Shown here piece by piece: positions 29,481-39,227 of a stretch of 64,000 nucleotides of DNA (position 1 is its first letter; each line of letters starts with the position of its first letter). Under the pieces are notes generated by a model. The model had not been told where the DNA came from and did not search any database. It saw only the letters and a list, made by a program, of their open reading frames with translations. The DNA lies in the NCBI GenBank assembly GCA_946411635.1, contig CAMKES010000001.1:277696-341695 (forward strand), written 5' to 3'. A program made the position numbers and the translations under genes. Source of the stretch: an uncultured Clostridia bacterium. Its GTDB lineage: Bacteria; Bacillota; Clostridia; Christensenellales; CAG-138.

Positions 29481-29501
29481 ATGAAACGGAAATAGTTGAA
29501 A

Positions 29502-30167
29502 ATGAGCAGCGTTTATGATGTCGAAAGGTACGCGCGCCAACTATCGGATACGATCCTGTTCCGAGGCGTGACGGTTGACTGGATCAGAAACTGGCTGTCG
29601 CAGTCAAATTCCGAAATTCGGGAGTATGAAACCTGCTCGTATCTGTTTCACAAATCGGATACGGCGGATCATTTGGGCATCATTCTCAGAGGATCGGCGG
29701 ACGTTAACCGCGTCAGTCATGACGGGCGGATGCATATGAGCATCCTGAAGAAAAACGACCTGTACGGAGCAGCCTCTCTGTTCGGCGGGAAGCACGCGTT
29801 CGGCATCGATATCAAGTGTATCGAAAAAACGCGGGTATTGATCATCTCTGCCGACGAAATGCTTGATCTCTTGTCCGAAAACAGAACGATCCTTAACAAT
29901 TATCTGCATTATCTGAACGGACGGATCCGGTTCCTGAGCAAACGGCTCGACGCGTTCTCCAAGAATACCGTTTCCGCCAAAATCATGACGTTCCTGTCCT
30001 CCGAAGCGACCGGAGGGATCTGCAGGATCAAGAACTACACGAAGCTTTCCGAATCATTGTGCGTCAGCCGGGCAACCTTGTACCGTGCGCTTGAAACGCT
30101 TGAATCGGAAGGGAAGATCAAAAGAAACGGAAAAGAGATCACATTACTGGAGGAATACAAATCATGA
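29502..30167 (+). CDS. Crp/Fnr family transcriptional regulator
   Basis: Cyclic-nucleotide-binding-like N-terminal domain and C-terminal HTH (LSESLCVSRATLYRALETLESEGKI); in-frame TTG at 29496 is an alternative start. Confidence 0.88.
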   Translation: MSSVYDVERYARQLSDTILFRGVTVDWIRNWLSQSNSEIREYETCSYLFHKSDTADHLGIILRGSADVNRVSHDGRMHMSILKKNDLYGAASLFGGKHAFGIDIKCIEKTRVLIISADEMLDLLSENRTILNNYLHYLNGRIRFLSKRLDAFSKNTVSAKIMTFLSSEATGGICRIKNYTKLSESLCVSRATLYRALETLESEGKIKRNGKEITLLEEYKS

Positions 30168-31138
30168 AGAAAACTGCTGCAATCATACTCTCGATCCTGT
30201 TCGTATTCTCGTTCCTTGCGTGCTCGAAGCAGGGATCCGAAGGAGAAGCGCCCGCTGAGCCCGCAGAACCGATCCGCGTTGCGGCGCTTGCCGGCCCGAC
30301 CGGCATGGGCCTTGCATACATGATGAAGGACATGCAGGATTCGTATACCGTCGAACTGTTCACGGCGCCCGATCAGGTGACGGCAAAGGTCATCAACGGC
30401 GAAGTGGATATTGCGGCCGTCCCGATCAACCTCGCGTCCGTTCTGTATAACAAGACGGAAGGCAAGGTCAGCGTGATCGGCGTCAACACGCTCGGCGTTC
30501 TGTACATTCTTGAAAACGGCAACACGATCGGCAGCATCGCAGACCTCGCCGGCAAGAAAATTTGTTCCACGGGTCAGGGCAGCACGCCCGAATACATTCT
30601 GCAGTATCTGCTTGCCGCAAACGGTCTTACGGATTCCGTTGAGGTCGAATTCTACGCGGATAATTCCGAGCTGATCGCGAAACTGGCTGACGGAAGCGTA
30701 CAGATCGCACTGCTTCCCGAACCGCACGTATCGATCGCTTCCGCGCAGAGCGAAAACATTCGCGTTGCACTGAAGGTGAACGATCTCTGGAATGAACAGA
30801 ACGATACGCAGCTCGTTCAGGGCGTTTATATCGTTCGCAACGATTTCCTCGAGGCAAACAAGGCGCGTGTGGACGCGTTCCTGAACGATGCACAGATCTC
30901 CGCGACGAAGGTCGTCTCCGAGGAGGATGCGGCCGCGGTCATCGTTGCGCAGGGCATCATCGGCAAGGAGCCGATCGCCAAGAAAGCGATCCCGAACTGC
31001 AACATCACGTTGATCAAGGGCGAGGAAATGCATAAGACGGTTGCCGCGATGCTGCAGGTCCTGTTTGATGCAAATCCGAAATCGATCGGCGGCAAGATGC
31101 CCCTTGACGATTTCTACTATGTCGGCGATCCTTCGTAA
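30164..31138 (+). CDS. ABC transporter substrate-binding lipoprotein (NitT/TauT-like)
   Basis: Lipobox FSFLACS, periplasmic-binding fold, followed by permease and ATPase. Confidence 0.88.
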   Translation: MKKTAAIILSILFVFSFLACSKQGSEGEAPAEPAEPIRVAALAGPTGMGLAYMMKDMQDSYTVELFTAPDQVTAKVINGEVDIAAVPINLASVLYNKTEGKVSVIGVNTLGVLYILENGNTIGSIADLAGKKICSTGQGSTPEYILQYLLAANGLTDSVEVEFYADNSELIAKLADGSVQIALLPEPHVSIASAQSENIRVALKVNDLWNEQNDTQLVQGVYIVRNDFLEANKARVDAFLNDAQISATKVVSEEDAAAVIVAQGIIGKEPIAKKAIPNCNITLIKGEEMHKTVAAMLQVLFDANPKSIGGKMPLDDFYYVGDPS

Positions 31139-31868
31139 ACTCATTAAAATCTGCGTTCCGATCGCAGTCTATATTCTGATCTGGCAGCTGCTGTCGATGC
31201 TCGTCGGCAGCAGCTTGCTGCTTCCGTCGCCGAAAACGACGTTTGACGCCGCGATCGGCATCTTGTCTTCCGCGTCCGGATGGAGGGCGATCCTTGCAAC
31301 GGTGATCCGTATTTTCATCGGCTTTCTGGCCGGCTGCGCGATCGGCATTGCGCTTGCGGTTCTGACCGCGTCCTTCAAGACGATGAACTGGATCCTCAGT
31401 CCGCTTCGTACGTTGATCAAGACGACGCCGATCACTTCGTTTGCGCTGATCCTGCTGGTTTCCGTCGTTTCAAACGCCGTTCCCGTTATCGTCGCGATGA
31501 TCGTAGTCGTTCCCATGATCTGGCGTACGACGGAGGAGTCGATCCTCGGTCTTGATAAAAAGCTTTCCGAGATGGCCGACGTCTTTCTTACTCCCTGGAA
31601 AAAACTGATCCACGTGATCCTGCCGCAGATACTGCCGCAGCTGTTTGCGACGGCTTCTACCGCTCTGGGCTTTGCCTGGAAAGCCGTTATCACGGCCGAG
31701 ATCCTGTCCCTTCCGGTTCACGGCGTCGGCCGGCAGATGCAGTACGATAAGTATTATTACGACATTCCGAGTTTGTTTGCGTGGACGATTCTGATTATTC
31801 TGCTGTCGGTCCTTGTCGAATCCGTTTTGCGGCTGCTGTTGAGAAAGGCGGGGAAGCGGTATGATTGA
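31119..31868 (+). CDS. ABC transporter permease (SsuC/TauC-like)
   Basis: Overlaps the substrate-binding protein gene; multiple TM segments; EAA-like loop around KLSEMADVFLTPWKKLIHVILPQILP. Confidence 0.88.
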   Translation: MSAILRKLIKICVPIAVYILIWQLLSMLVGSSLLLPSPKTTFDAAIGILSSASGWRAILATVIRIFIGFLAGCAIGIALAVLTASFKTMNWILSPLRTLIKTTPITSFALILLVSVVSNAVPVIVAMIVVVPMIWRTTEESILGLDKKLSEMADVFLTPWKKLIHVILPQILPQLFATASTALGFAWKAVITAEILSLPVHGVGRQMQYDKYYYDIPSLFAWTILIILLSVLVESVLRLLLRKAGKRYD

Positions 31869-32412
31869 GATCAGGAATCTTTCTCTTCGGTTTGATGAGA
31901 AAACCGTTTTCGAGCACAGTGACTTTTCGTTCCCGGACGAAGGAATCGTTCTGATCTCGGGCGTTTCCGGGATCGGAAAAACGACGCTTCTCCGCGTGCT
32001 GTGCGGACTTCTGAAGCCTTCCGGCTGTGTTGTAACGGGAACGGAAGGACGGAAATGCTCCTTTGTGTTTCAGGAGCCGAGGCTTCTCGAACATATGACC
32101 GCGCTGGAAAACGTCGCGCTTGTATCGGATAAAAGGACCGCGGAAGACCTTCTGCTTCGTCTGAATATGGAGCAGGAACTGCACCAGAAAGCCGGAGAGC
32201 TTTCCGGCGGTCAGAAGCAGCGCGTTTCGATCGCGCGCGCGTTCGCCTATTCCGACGATATCGTTCTGCTCGACGAGCCGTTTTCCGGCCTGGATGAGCA
32301 GAACAAACGCACCGCTGCGGAACTGATCCGCACTGCCAGACTGGCCGTTGTCGTCTCGCATGATCCGACCGACGAAGAACTGCTGAAACCGGACAGAAAA
32401 ATACGGCTTTGA
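31861..32412 (+). CDS. ABC transporter ATP-binding protein (short, 183 aa)
   Basis: Walker A GVSGIGKTT, signature LSGGQKQR, Walker B IVLLDEPFSGLDE, VVVSHD. Confidence 0.93.
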   Translation: MIEIRNLSLRFDEKTVFEHSDFSFPDEGIVLISGVSGIGKTTLLRVLCGLLKPSGCVVTGTEGRKCSFVFQEPRLLEHMTALENVALVSDKRTAEDLLLRLNMEQELHQKAGELSGGQKQRVSIARAFAYSDDIVLLDEPFSGLDEQNKRTAAELIRTARLAVVVSHDPTDEELLKPDRKIRL

Positions 32413-32472
32413 CTTGCACTTTTCTCGCATATGTGGTATGATATCATATCAATATTATGCGGAGGAATGCAA

Positions 32473-33411
32473 ATGGGTATCGTCGTTCGCGATAAACGTT
32501 TCCCTTCATCTACCGGAATCTGCGACGTTCGCTACAGAATTTGGGCGCCGGATGAACCGCGCGCATGCGTACAGATCATTCACGGTATGGCGGAGCATAT
32601 CGAGCGATATCATGATTTCGCCATGTTCCTTGCCGAAAACGGGATCCTTGTTTTCGGCATGGATCTTCCCGGACACGGAAAATCCGTCGGAAAAGACCAG
32701 CCTTTGGGGTATTTCGGCGAAAAGGACGGATGGGATCACCTGATCGCAGATAATAAAACCATGCACGATGCCGTTATGAGCGAGCATCCTTCTTTGGCGT
32801 GCATCCTGTTCGGTCATTCGATGGGCAGCTTCCTTGCAAGGACGTATGCCGGACGGATGGGCGTGGACTTTGACGCGTTCGTATTCTCCGGAACGGCAGG
32901 CGCGAATCCTGCGCTTCCGATCGCGAAAGCGCTTGCCCGCCGCGCCGTAAAGAAGGGGGACGGCAAAAAGCCGAACGAGACCCTGAACAAGCTCAGCTTC
33001 GGCGCATACAATAAAAAATTCAAAGATGCGCGCACGGAATATGACTGGCTTTCCCGCGATGCCGCAAACGTCGACAAATACGTCGAGGATCCGCTCTGCG
33101 GCTTCGTGTTTACGTCGAGCGCCTTCTGCGACCTGTTCACCGGCCTTGCCGAGGTTTCCGGCCTGAACTGGGCGAAGCGCGTTCCGAACCGTCCCGTCTT
33201 TCTGATGTCCGGTTCAAACGATCCGGTCGGCGGCATGGGAAAAGGCGTGAAACAGGTCAACCAGTGGCTTTTGAAGAGCAACCACCGCGTTTCCATGAAA
33301 CTCTATCCGGAAGGCCGTCACGAAATGCTGAACGAGACGAATCGTTCGGAAGTGTACGGCGACGTTCTTCTGTTCATTGAAAGCGTCTGTGCGGCGGGTG
33401 AAATGAAATGA
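32473..33411 (+). CDS. alpha/beta hydrolase (monoacylglycerol lipase-like)
   Basis: VQIIHGMAEHIERY, FGMDLPGHGKS, LFGHSMGSFLAR, LYPEGRHEMLNE. Confidence 0.93.
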   Translation: MGIVVRDKRFPSSTGICDVRYRIWAPDEPRACVQIIHGMAEHIERYHDFAMFLAENGILVFGMDLPGHGKSVGKDQPLGYFGEKDGWDHLIADNKTMHDAVMSEHPSLACILFGHSMGSFLARTYAGRMGVDFDAFVFSGTAGANPALPIAKALARRAVKKGDGKKPNETLNKLSFGAYNKKFKDARTEYDWLSRDAANVDKYVEDPLCGFVFTSSAFCDLFTGLAEVSGLNWAKRVPNRPVFLMSGSNDPVGGMGKGVKQVNQWLLKSNHRVSMKLYPEGRHEMLNETNRSEVYGDVLLFIESVCAAGEMK

Positions 33412-34073
33412 GCATTCTTATCTATCGCGATCCGAAAACGGTCGGCGTTGCCGCAGCGACGCTGATCGCATCGCATCTGATCGCCGATCAGAAATTCGTA
33501 TTCGGAGCGGATTATCACGAAATGCTTCTTCCGACGTACGATTCGCTTTCCGCGATGACGGAAAACGGGCTTCTGAACTGGAATGAAGCGCACGTTTATC
33601 AGCTGTTTGAGTTTCTGCCCGACGAGAACGGCGAGCAGAGGATCGCGAATCTGCTCGGGAAAGCGCTTTTCGCGAAGACGGACATTTCGGACCGGCAGTA
33701 CTCGGTTCCGTTCTCCGCAACGATGCCGCCCGAATCTACGTCCGAATTCTTTGAGCAATCGATTCTTGAAGACGGCGGATTCGACGCGGTTCTGATCGCA
33801 GTTCGTCACGACGGTTCGCTTCTCATGAACCGGTCCTGTGACAGTGATCCGGAAACGCATGTGGAACGGGACGACGGAGACGGGTTTATCACCGTCGGTC
33901 TGTCCGCGCTGATGCAGGCAAAGCATCCGATCGTTGTTGCGACCGGAATAAACAGTGCGGAAGCCGTCAGAACGATGCTGAAAGGGAACATCACGGAATC
34001 GCCCGTTGCGGCGCTTCGCCTGCATCCCGGCGCAACGTTCCTGCTGGATGAAGAAGCAGCGGAACTGCTTTGA
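33408..34073 (+). CDS. NagB/6-phosphogluconolactonase-fold protein
   Basis: VGVAAATLIASHL near the N terminus, FDAVLIAVRHDGSLLMN, VVATGINSAEAVRTML, PVAALRLHPGATFLLDEEAA. Confidence 0.65.
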   Translation: MSILIYRDPKTVGVAAATLIASHLIADQKFVFGADYHEMLLPTYDSLSAMTENGLLNWNEAHVYQLFEFLPDENGEQRIANLLGKALFAKTDISDRQYSVPFSATMPPESTSEFFEQSILEDGGFDAVLIAVRHDGSLLMNRSCDSDPETHVERDDGDGFITVGLSALMQAKHPIVVATGINSAEAVRTMLKGNITESPVAALRLHPGATFLLDEEAAELL

Positions 34074-34114
34074 TTAAGAATAACGTTTATATACAGTGAT
34101 TAGGAGGAAAAACA

Positions 34115-34855
34115 ATGTCCGGACATTCGAAATGGGCAAACATCAAGAATAAGAAAGAAAAGACCGACGCGCAGAAGGGTAAGATCTTTACGAAGATCGG
34201 GCGCGAGATTGCGATCGCCGTAAAAGAGGGCGGCGGAGCGGATCCCGCAAACAATTCCAAGCTGCGCGACGTTATCGCAAAGGCGAAAGCGGCAAACATG
34301 CCGAATGACAACATCTCCCGCTCCATCAAAAAAGCAAGCGGCGACGGCAATGCCGTCGATTATGAAGAGGTCGTATATGAAGGATACGGTCCCGGAAACG
34401 TTGCCGTCATCGTCAACGTTCTGACCGATAACCGCAACCGCATCGCTGCGGAAATGCGTCACATCTTTTCCAAGAGCGGCGGCAGCATGGGCGCGTCCGG
34501 TTCGGTTGCCTGGATGTTCGATAAAAAAGGTCTTATCGTGATCGAGCGCACCGCGCTGATGGACGAGGACGAGGTTATGATGCAGGCGCTTGACGCCGGC
34601 GCGGAAGATTTTATCGCGCAGGACGATGCGTTTGAGATCTACACCGCGCCCGCGGATTTCTCCGCTGTGCGCGAGAATCTTGAGAATCTCGGCTTCTCGT
34701 TCCTTTCCGCCGAGATCAGCCAGATCCCGAAGAACACGACCAACATCACCGATCCCGAAACGATTGAAAAGATCGAACGGTTCCTTGAACGGATGGACGA
34801 CAACGACGACGTTCAGGAAGTGTTCCATAACGGCGTCTGGGAAGAAAAAGAATAA
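34115..34855 (+). CDS. YebC/PmpR family transcriptional regulator
   Basis: MSGHSKWANIKNKKEKTDAQKGKIFTKIGREI. Confidence 0.97.
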   Translation: MSGHSKWANIKNKKEKTDAQKGKIFTKIGREIAIAVKEGGGADPANNSKLRDVIAKAKAANMPNDNISRSIKKASGDGNAVDYEEVVYEGYGPGNVAVIVNVLTDNRNRIAAEMRHIFSKSGGSMGASGSVAWMFDKKGLIVIERTALMDEDEVMMQALDAGAEDFIAQDDAFEIYTAPADFSAVRENLENLGFSFLSAEISQIPKNTTNITDPETIEKIERFLERMDDNDDVQEVFHNGVWEEKE

Positions 34856-34908
34856 TATTCGCGGCTTTTTTACAGTAAGGTTAACAGAATAGCAAAGGAG
34901 GTTCTATC

Positions 34909-35265
34909 ATGGCGATTTCTGTCTCGAACGAAATGGGAACCGTTTCCGTTTCGGAAGATCTGATCGCAACCATTGCGGGATATGCTACGGTAGAAAACTA
35001 CGGGATCGTCGGTATGTGCGCGCGCAGCGCCGGCGATGCGATCGTTGAACTGTTCGGAAGAGAAAATCTGCAGAAGGGCGTTCTGGTCGAGAAAGTCGGC
35101 GACAATCAGGTCGACGTTTCTCTTCATGTTGCGCTTCAGTACGGCGTTTCGCTTCCGGCTGTTTCACAGAACACAAAGCAAAACGTACGGTATCGAATTG
35201 AAGACCTGACCGGAGTCTCTGTTCGCGACGTGAATATCTTTGTGGAAAGTATTCGCGTTCAGTAA
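34909..35265 (+). CDS. Asp23/Gls24 family protein
   Basis: MGTVSVSEDLIATIAGYATVENYGIVGM and VNIFVESIRV. Confidence 0.93.
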   Translation: MAISVSNEMGTVSVSEDLIATIAGYATVENYGIVGMCARSAGDAIVELFGRENLQKGVLVEKVGDNQVDVSLHVALQYGVSLPAVSQNTKQNVRYRIEDLTGVSVRDVNIFVESIRVQ

Positions 35266-35287
35266 GCGATTTTCGGAGGTTTGAGCA

Positions 35288-36943
35288 TTGAGCAATCAGA
35301 AGATCAGCGGTGCAGTGCTTCGGGATCTTTTCCTCGGCGGCGCCGCAAATTTAGAGAAAAACAAAGCATACATCGACTCGCTCAACGTATTTCCCGTCCC
35401 GGACGGCGATACGGGTACGAATATGTCGATGACGATGCAGGGCGCGGTTAAGGACCTGCGGTCCATGCCCGATACCGTTTCGGTCGGCGAGGTCATGGAT
35501 GCGGTCGCGCTCGGCGCGCTCAAAAATGCGCGCGGGAATTCCGGCGTTATTCTGTCGCAGCTTTTCCGCGGCTATCAGCAGGTCTGCAAAGGACAGAAAG
35601 AGATCACGGTTCACATGCTGTCCGAAGCGCTGGAGGCAGGGACGAACGCCGCGTACAAGGCGGTCCTGAGACCGAAAGAAGGAACCATTCTTACGGTTTC
35701 CAGAATGATCTCGCAAGCCTGCGCTGTCGTTTCGAAACGCAATCAGAAGCTTACGCTCGACGCGCTGCTCGATAAGGTCCTTGCCGTCGGACAGGAAGCG
35801 CTTGACAATACGCCGAACCTGCTTCCCGTTCTGAAGGAAGCGGGCGTCGTTGACAGCGGCGGTTTCGGTCTTCTGACCGTTTACCGCGGTTTCAAAGCGG
35901 TCCTGAACGGCGAAGACATTCCCGATATTGCAGAGGAACCCGTTGTTCAGGTGCCCGAAGAGCTGCCGGAAGGCGCGGATTTCGATCATTTCTCCACCGA
36001 AGAGATCGAATTCGGCTATTGCACGGAATTCTTTATCGTCCGTCTGATCGACGGATTCTCCGAGACCGACCTCGAAAAACTGCGCGATCATCTTGTCCGC
36101 GTCGGCGATTCCGTCGTCGTTGCGGCAGGAGACGACTTTGTCAAGGTGCACGTTCATTCGAACTGTCCCGGAAAGATCCTGCAGTTTGCCATGCAGTACG
36201 GCGAGCTTGATCGCATGAAGATCGAAAACATGCGGGAACAGAACCGTCAGCTGATCGAAACGAAAAAACGCAACGAGCGTGAGTTCGGCATCATCGCCGT
36301 CAGCGCGGGAGACGGGATCGACGATATTTTCCGGAATTTTTCGGTCGATCGTATCATTTCGGGCGGTCAGACGATGAATCCGAGCATCGACACGATCGTA
36401 AACGCCGTCGGCCAGTGCAACGCGAGGAACGTTTTCGTGCTTCCGAACAACTCCAACATTATTCTTGCCGCACAGCAGGCGAAGGATCTTTGTTCCTGCA
36501 ACGTGATCGTTCTTCCCACGAAGACGATTCCGCAGGGGATCGCCGCCGCAATGGCGTTTAACCCGGATCTCTCGCTTGAAGAAAACGAAACCAACATGCA
36601 GGATGCGGTCAGCGAGATCGTTTCCGGTGCCGTTACCTACGCGATCCGTGAAACGCAGTACAACGGCAACAAGATCAAAGAAGGCGATGTGATCGGACTT
36701 CTCGACAACGACATTGTAACCGTTGCTCCGTCCGTGAACGAAACGGTTAAAAAGACCGTGGCGTTGATGATTGAGAAACGCGATATCGACGATCCGATCG
36801 TCAATCTTTACTTCGGCGATGCTGTCGACGAGGATGAGGCGAACGAGCTTGCCGAATCGCTGCAGGATCGTTTCGAAAATGCCGAGTTCATTGTAGCACG
36901 GGGCGGACAGCCGCTGTACTACTATTATCTATCCGTTGAATAA
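35288..36943 (+). CDS. DAK2 domain / YloV (FakA-like) fatty acid kinase catalytic protein
   Basis: NVFPVPDGDTGTNMSMTM, GARGNSGVILSQLFRG-like motif, GGQTMNPSIDTIV, LPNNSNIILAAQQA. Confidence 0.95.
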   Translation: MSNQKISGAVLRDLFLGGAANLEKNKAYIDSLNVFPVPDGDTGTNMSMTMQGAVKDLRSMPDTVSVGEVMDAVALGALKNARGNSGVILSQLFRGYQQVCKGQKEITVHMLSEALEAGTNAAYKAVLRPKEGTILTVSRMISQACAVVSKRNQKLTLDALLDKVLAVGQEALDNTPNLLPVLKEAGVVDSGGFGLLTVYRGFKAVLNGEDIPDIAEEPVVQVPEELPEGADFDHFSTEEIEFGYCTEFFIVRLIDGFSETDLEKLRDHLVRVGDSVVVAAGDDFVKVHVHSNCPGKILQFAMQYGELDRMKIENMREQNRQLIETKKRNEREFGIIAVSAGDGIDDIFRNFSVDRIISGGQTMNPSIDTIVNAVGQCNARNVFVLPNNSNIILAAQQAKDLCSCNVIVLPTKTIPQGIAAAMAFNPDLSLEENETNMQDAVSEIVSGAVTYAIRETQYNGNKIKEGDVIGLLDNDIVTVAPSVNETVKKTVALMIEKRDIDDPIVNLYFGDAVDEDEANELAESLQDRFENAEFIVARGGQPLYYYYLSVE

Positions 36944-36976
36944 AGGAACGAGCCGCCGAAAGGCGGCTCGAACAAT

Positions 36977-38965
36977 ATGATGAACCTTTCAGATCTGAAG
37001 GGGATCGGTCCGAAGCGGCTGGCTCTGTTTTCGCAATTGCATATCGAATCTCCGGAGGATCTGCTTCGGTTTTATCCGCGGGAATACCTCGACTATTCCG
37101 TCACGACGCCGATCGCCCGTTTGATCGAAGGCGACCGCGTTTCCGTTCGCTGTACGGTCATATCCGAACCGACGGTGTATTATGCCAAAGGCATGTATAT
37201 CGTTTCCGTACGGGTTTCCGACGGATCTGGAAACGCTGTGCTGCGCTGGATGAATCAGCCTTACCGCCGCAATCAGTTTCATGTCGGAGAAACGTTTCAT
37301 GCAAACGGCACCGTTTCCAAAAAACACGGTACAGTTCTTTATAATCCTGTGATCGACCGCGGCAGCGGGGGAATCCTTCCGATCTATCCGACCGTAAAGG
37401 GTCTGTCGCAAGCCGTCATTCGTGACGCGGTTTCCGCCGTTCTTGATGCGAATGAAATGACGGATCTCATCCCGTCGGAGTGGCTTACCGCATACAGCCT
37501 GACGGATCTTCGCTTTGCGCTTCGCAATATCCATCAGCCGGTTTCTTCCGATGCGCTTGCATCGGCCAAGGAGCGGCTTTCCTTTGATGAAGCGTTCCTG
37601 TATTTTACGGCGATCCGTATTGCGAAGGATGAAAGAGAACGGCATAACGGTTTTGCATTTCAAACGGATGGCTGCAAAGAACGGTTTATGCGTTCGCTTC
37701 CGTTTTGCCCGACGGATGCGCAGCTTCGCGTGATGAACGAAGTCGAAACCGATATGCGCGCAGACCGTCCGATGAATCGGCTGATCCAAGGGGACGTCGG
37801 CTCCGGCAAAACGCTCATCGCCGAATATGCGCTGTCCCTCGCTTCCGAGAACGGGAAACAGGGCGTTTTGCTTGCGCCGACGGAGATCCTGGCAGAACAG
37901 CACTGTCAATCCCTGAAAAGGCGGTTCGGAAGACTTTGCCTGTATACCGGAAGTCTGCCGCAAAAAGAAAAAAACGAGATCCTTAACGGGATCGAGAGCG
38001 GCGCGTACGACGTGATCGTCGGAACGCATGCGCTTCTTTCCGATTCGGTTCACTTCCGCGATCTGGGCCTCGTAGTTACGGATGAGCAGCACCGGTTCGG
38101 CGTCGCGCAGCGTGCAAAGATCGAAGCGAAAGGCGTAAGGCCTGACGTGCTCGTCATGTCTGCAACGCCGATCCCGCGCACGCTCGCGCTTCTTTTGTAC
38201 GCCGATCTGGATTTGTCCGTTATTGATCAGCTTCCGCCCGGCAGAGTGCCGGTCAGAACGTTTCTCGTGCCGCAGAAGAAACGAAAGGATCTGTACCGTC
38301 ATCTGTCCGACTGTGCGCAAAACGGGGAGAGGGCTTATGTCATCTGTCCGCTGATCGAACCGACAGAGGGGCTTGAAGGGCTGTCCCTGGCCGAGATCGA
38401 ATCGGAGCTCAAAGAACTGCTGCCGGACGCAGCCATTGCTTCACTGCATGGACAGATGCCCGATTCGGAAAAGAACCGGATCATGAACGCGTTTCGCGAC
38501 GGGTCTGTTTCGATCCTGATCGCTACGACCGTGATCGAGGTCGGTGTCGACGTTCCCGAAGCGACCGCTGTCGTGATCGAAGGCGCCGAACATTTCGGCC
38601 TTGCAACGCTGCATCAGCTTCGCGGAAGAGTCGGCAGGGGAGACAAACCGTCGTCCTGCTATCTCCTTTGCCGGAAGCTGACCGAACAGTCCAAGCGAAG
38701 AGTCGAAACGATGCTGGAAACGACCGACGGATTTACTGTTGCGCAGCGGGATTTCGAGATCCGGGGAATGGGGGATCTGTTCGGCGTTCGACAGAGCGGA
38801 GAAGCCGGATTGAATTCCGTTTTTACCGCCTGTTCTCCCGAAACACTCGAAAAAGCCGTCCGTGCATCAAACGAAGTGTTTTCGCTCCCGAAAACGCAGT
38901 ACAACCTGCTGATCGAAGAGGCTGTGAATCGATACCGCACCTTTTCGGACGTAGCGCATAACTGA
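36977..38965 (+). CDS. recG: ATP-dependent DNA helicase RecG
   Basis: LIQGDVGSGKTLIAEYAL, VVTDEQHRFGV, MSATPIPRTLAL, HQLRGRVGRG. Confidence 0.97.
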   Translation: MMNLSDLKGIGPKRLALFSQLHIESPEDLLRFYPREYLDYSVTTPIARLIEGDRVSVRCTVISEPTVYYAKGMYIVSVRVSDGSGNAVLRWMNQPYRRNQFHVGETFHANGTVSKKHGTVLYNPVIDRGSGGILPIYPTVKGLSQAVIRDAVSAVLDANEMTDLIPSEWLTAYSLTDLRFALRNIHQPVSSDALASAKERLSFDEAFLYFTAIRIAKDERERHNGFAFQTDGCKERFMRSLPFCPTDAQLRVMNEVETDMRADRPMNRLIQGDVGSGKTLIAEYALSLASENGKQGVLLAPTEILAEQHCQSLKRRFGRLCLYTGSLPQKEKNEILNGIESGAYDVIVGTHALLSDSVHFRDLGLVVTDEQHRFGVAQRAKIEAKGVRPDVLVMSATPIPRTLALLLYADLDLSVIDQLPPGRVPVRTFLVPQKKRKDLYRHLSDCAQNGERAYVICPLIEPTEGLEGLSLAEIESELKELLPDAAIASLHGQMPDSEKNRIMNAFRDGSVSILIATTVIEVGVDVPEATAVVIEGAEHFGLATLHQLRGRVGRGDKPSSCYLLCRKLTEQSKRRVETMLETTDGFTVAQRDFEIRGMGDLFGVRQSGEAGLNSVFTACSPETLEKAVRASNEVFSLPKTQYNLLIEEAVNRYRTFSDVAHN

Positions 38966-38966
38966 A

Positions 38967-38996
38967 AAAGATCGCCGGTCTTCGGCGATCTTTTAC
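38967..38996. terminator. terminator between recG and the convergent SASP genes
   Basis: AAAGATCGCCG GTCTT CGGCGATCTTTT. Confidence 0.82.
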
Positions 38997-38999
38997 GGT

Positions 39000-39206
39000 T
39001 TACCGCATCATGGAACTGTTCATATTGTTCTGCGCGTATGCGATCATGCGCTTGACCATTTCTCCGCCGACCGATCCGGCTTCACGGGAAGTCAGATCGC
39101 CGTTGTAACCCTGCTTCAGATCGACATTGAGGGAATTGGCGACTTCATATTTGAAGTTCTGCAGAGACTGTTTGCTTTCCGGGATCAATGCTCCGTTTCT
39201 GCTCAT
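39000..39206 (-). CDS. alpha/beta-type small acid-soluble spore protein
   Basis: FKYEVANSLNVDLKQGYNGDLTSREAGSVGGEMVKRMIAYAQ. Confidence 0.95.
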   Translation of the reverse strand: MSRNGALIPESKQSLQNFKYEVANSLNVDLKQGYNGDLTSREAGSVGGEMVKRMIAYAQNNMNSSMMR

Positions 39207-39227
39207 TTTTGTATTCTCCTTTCACTG

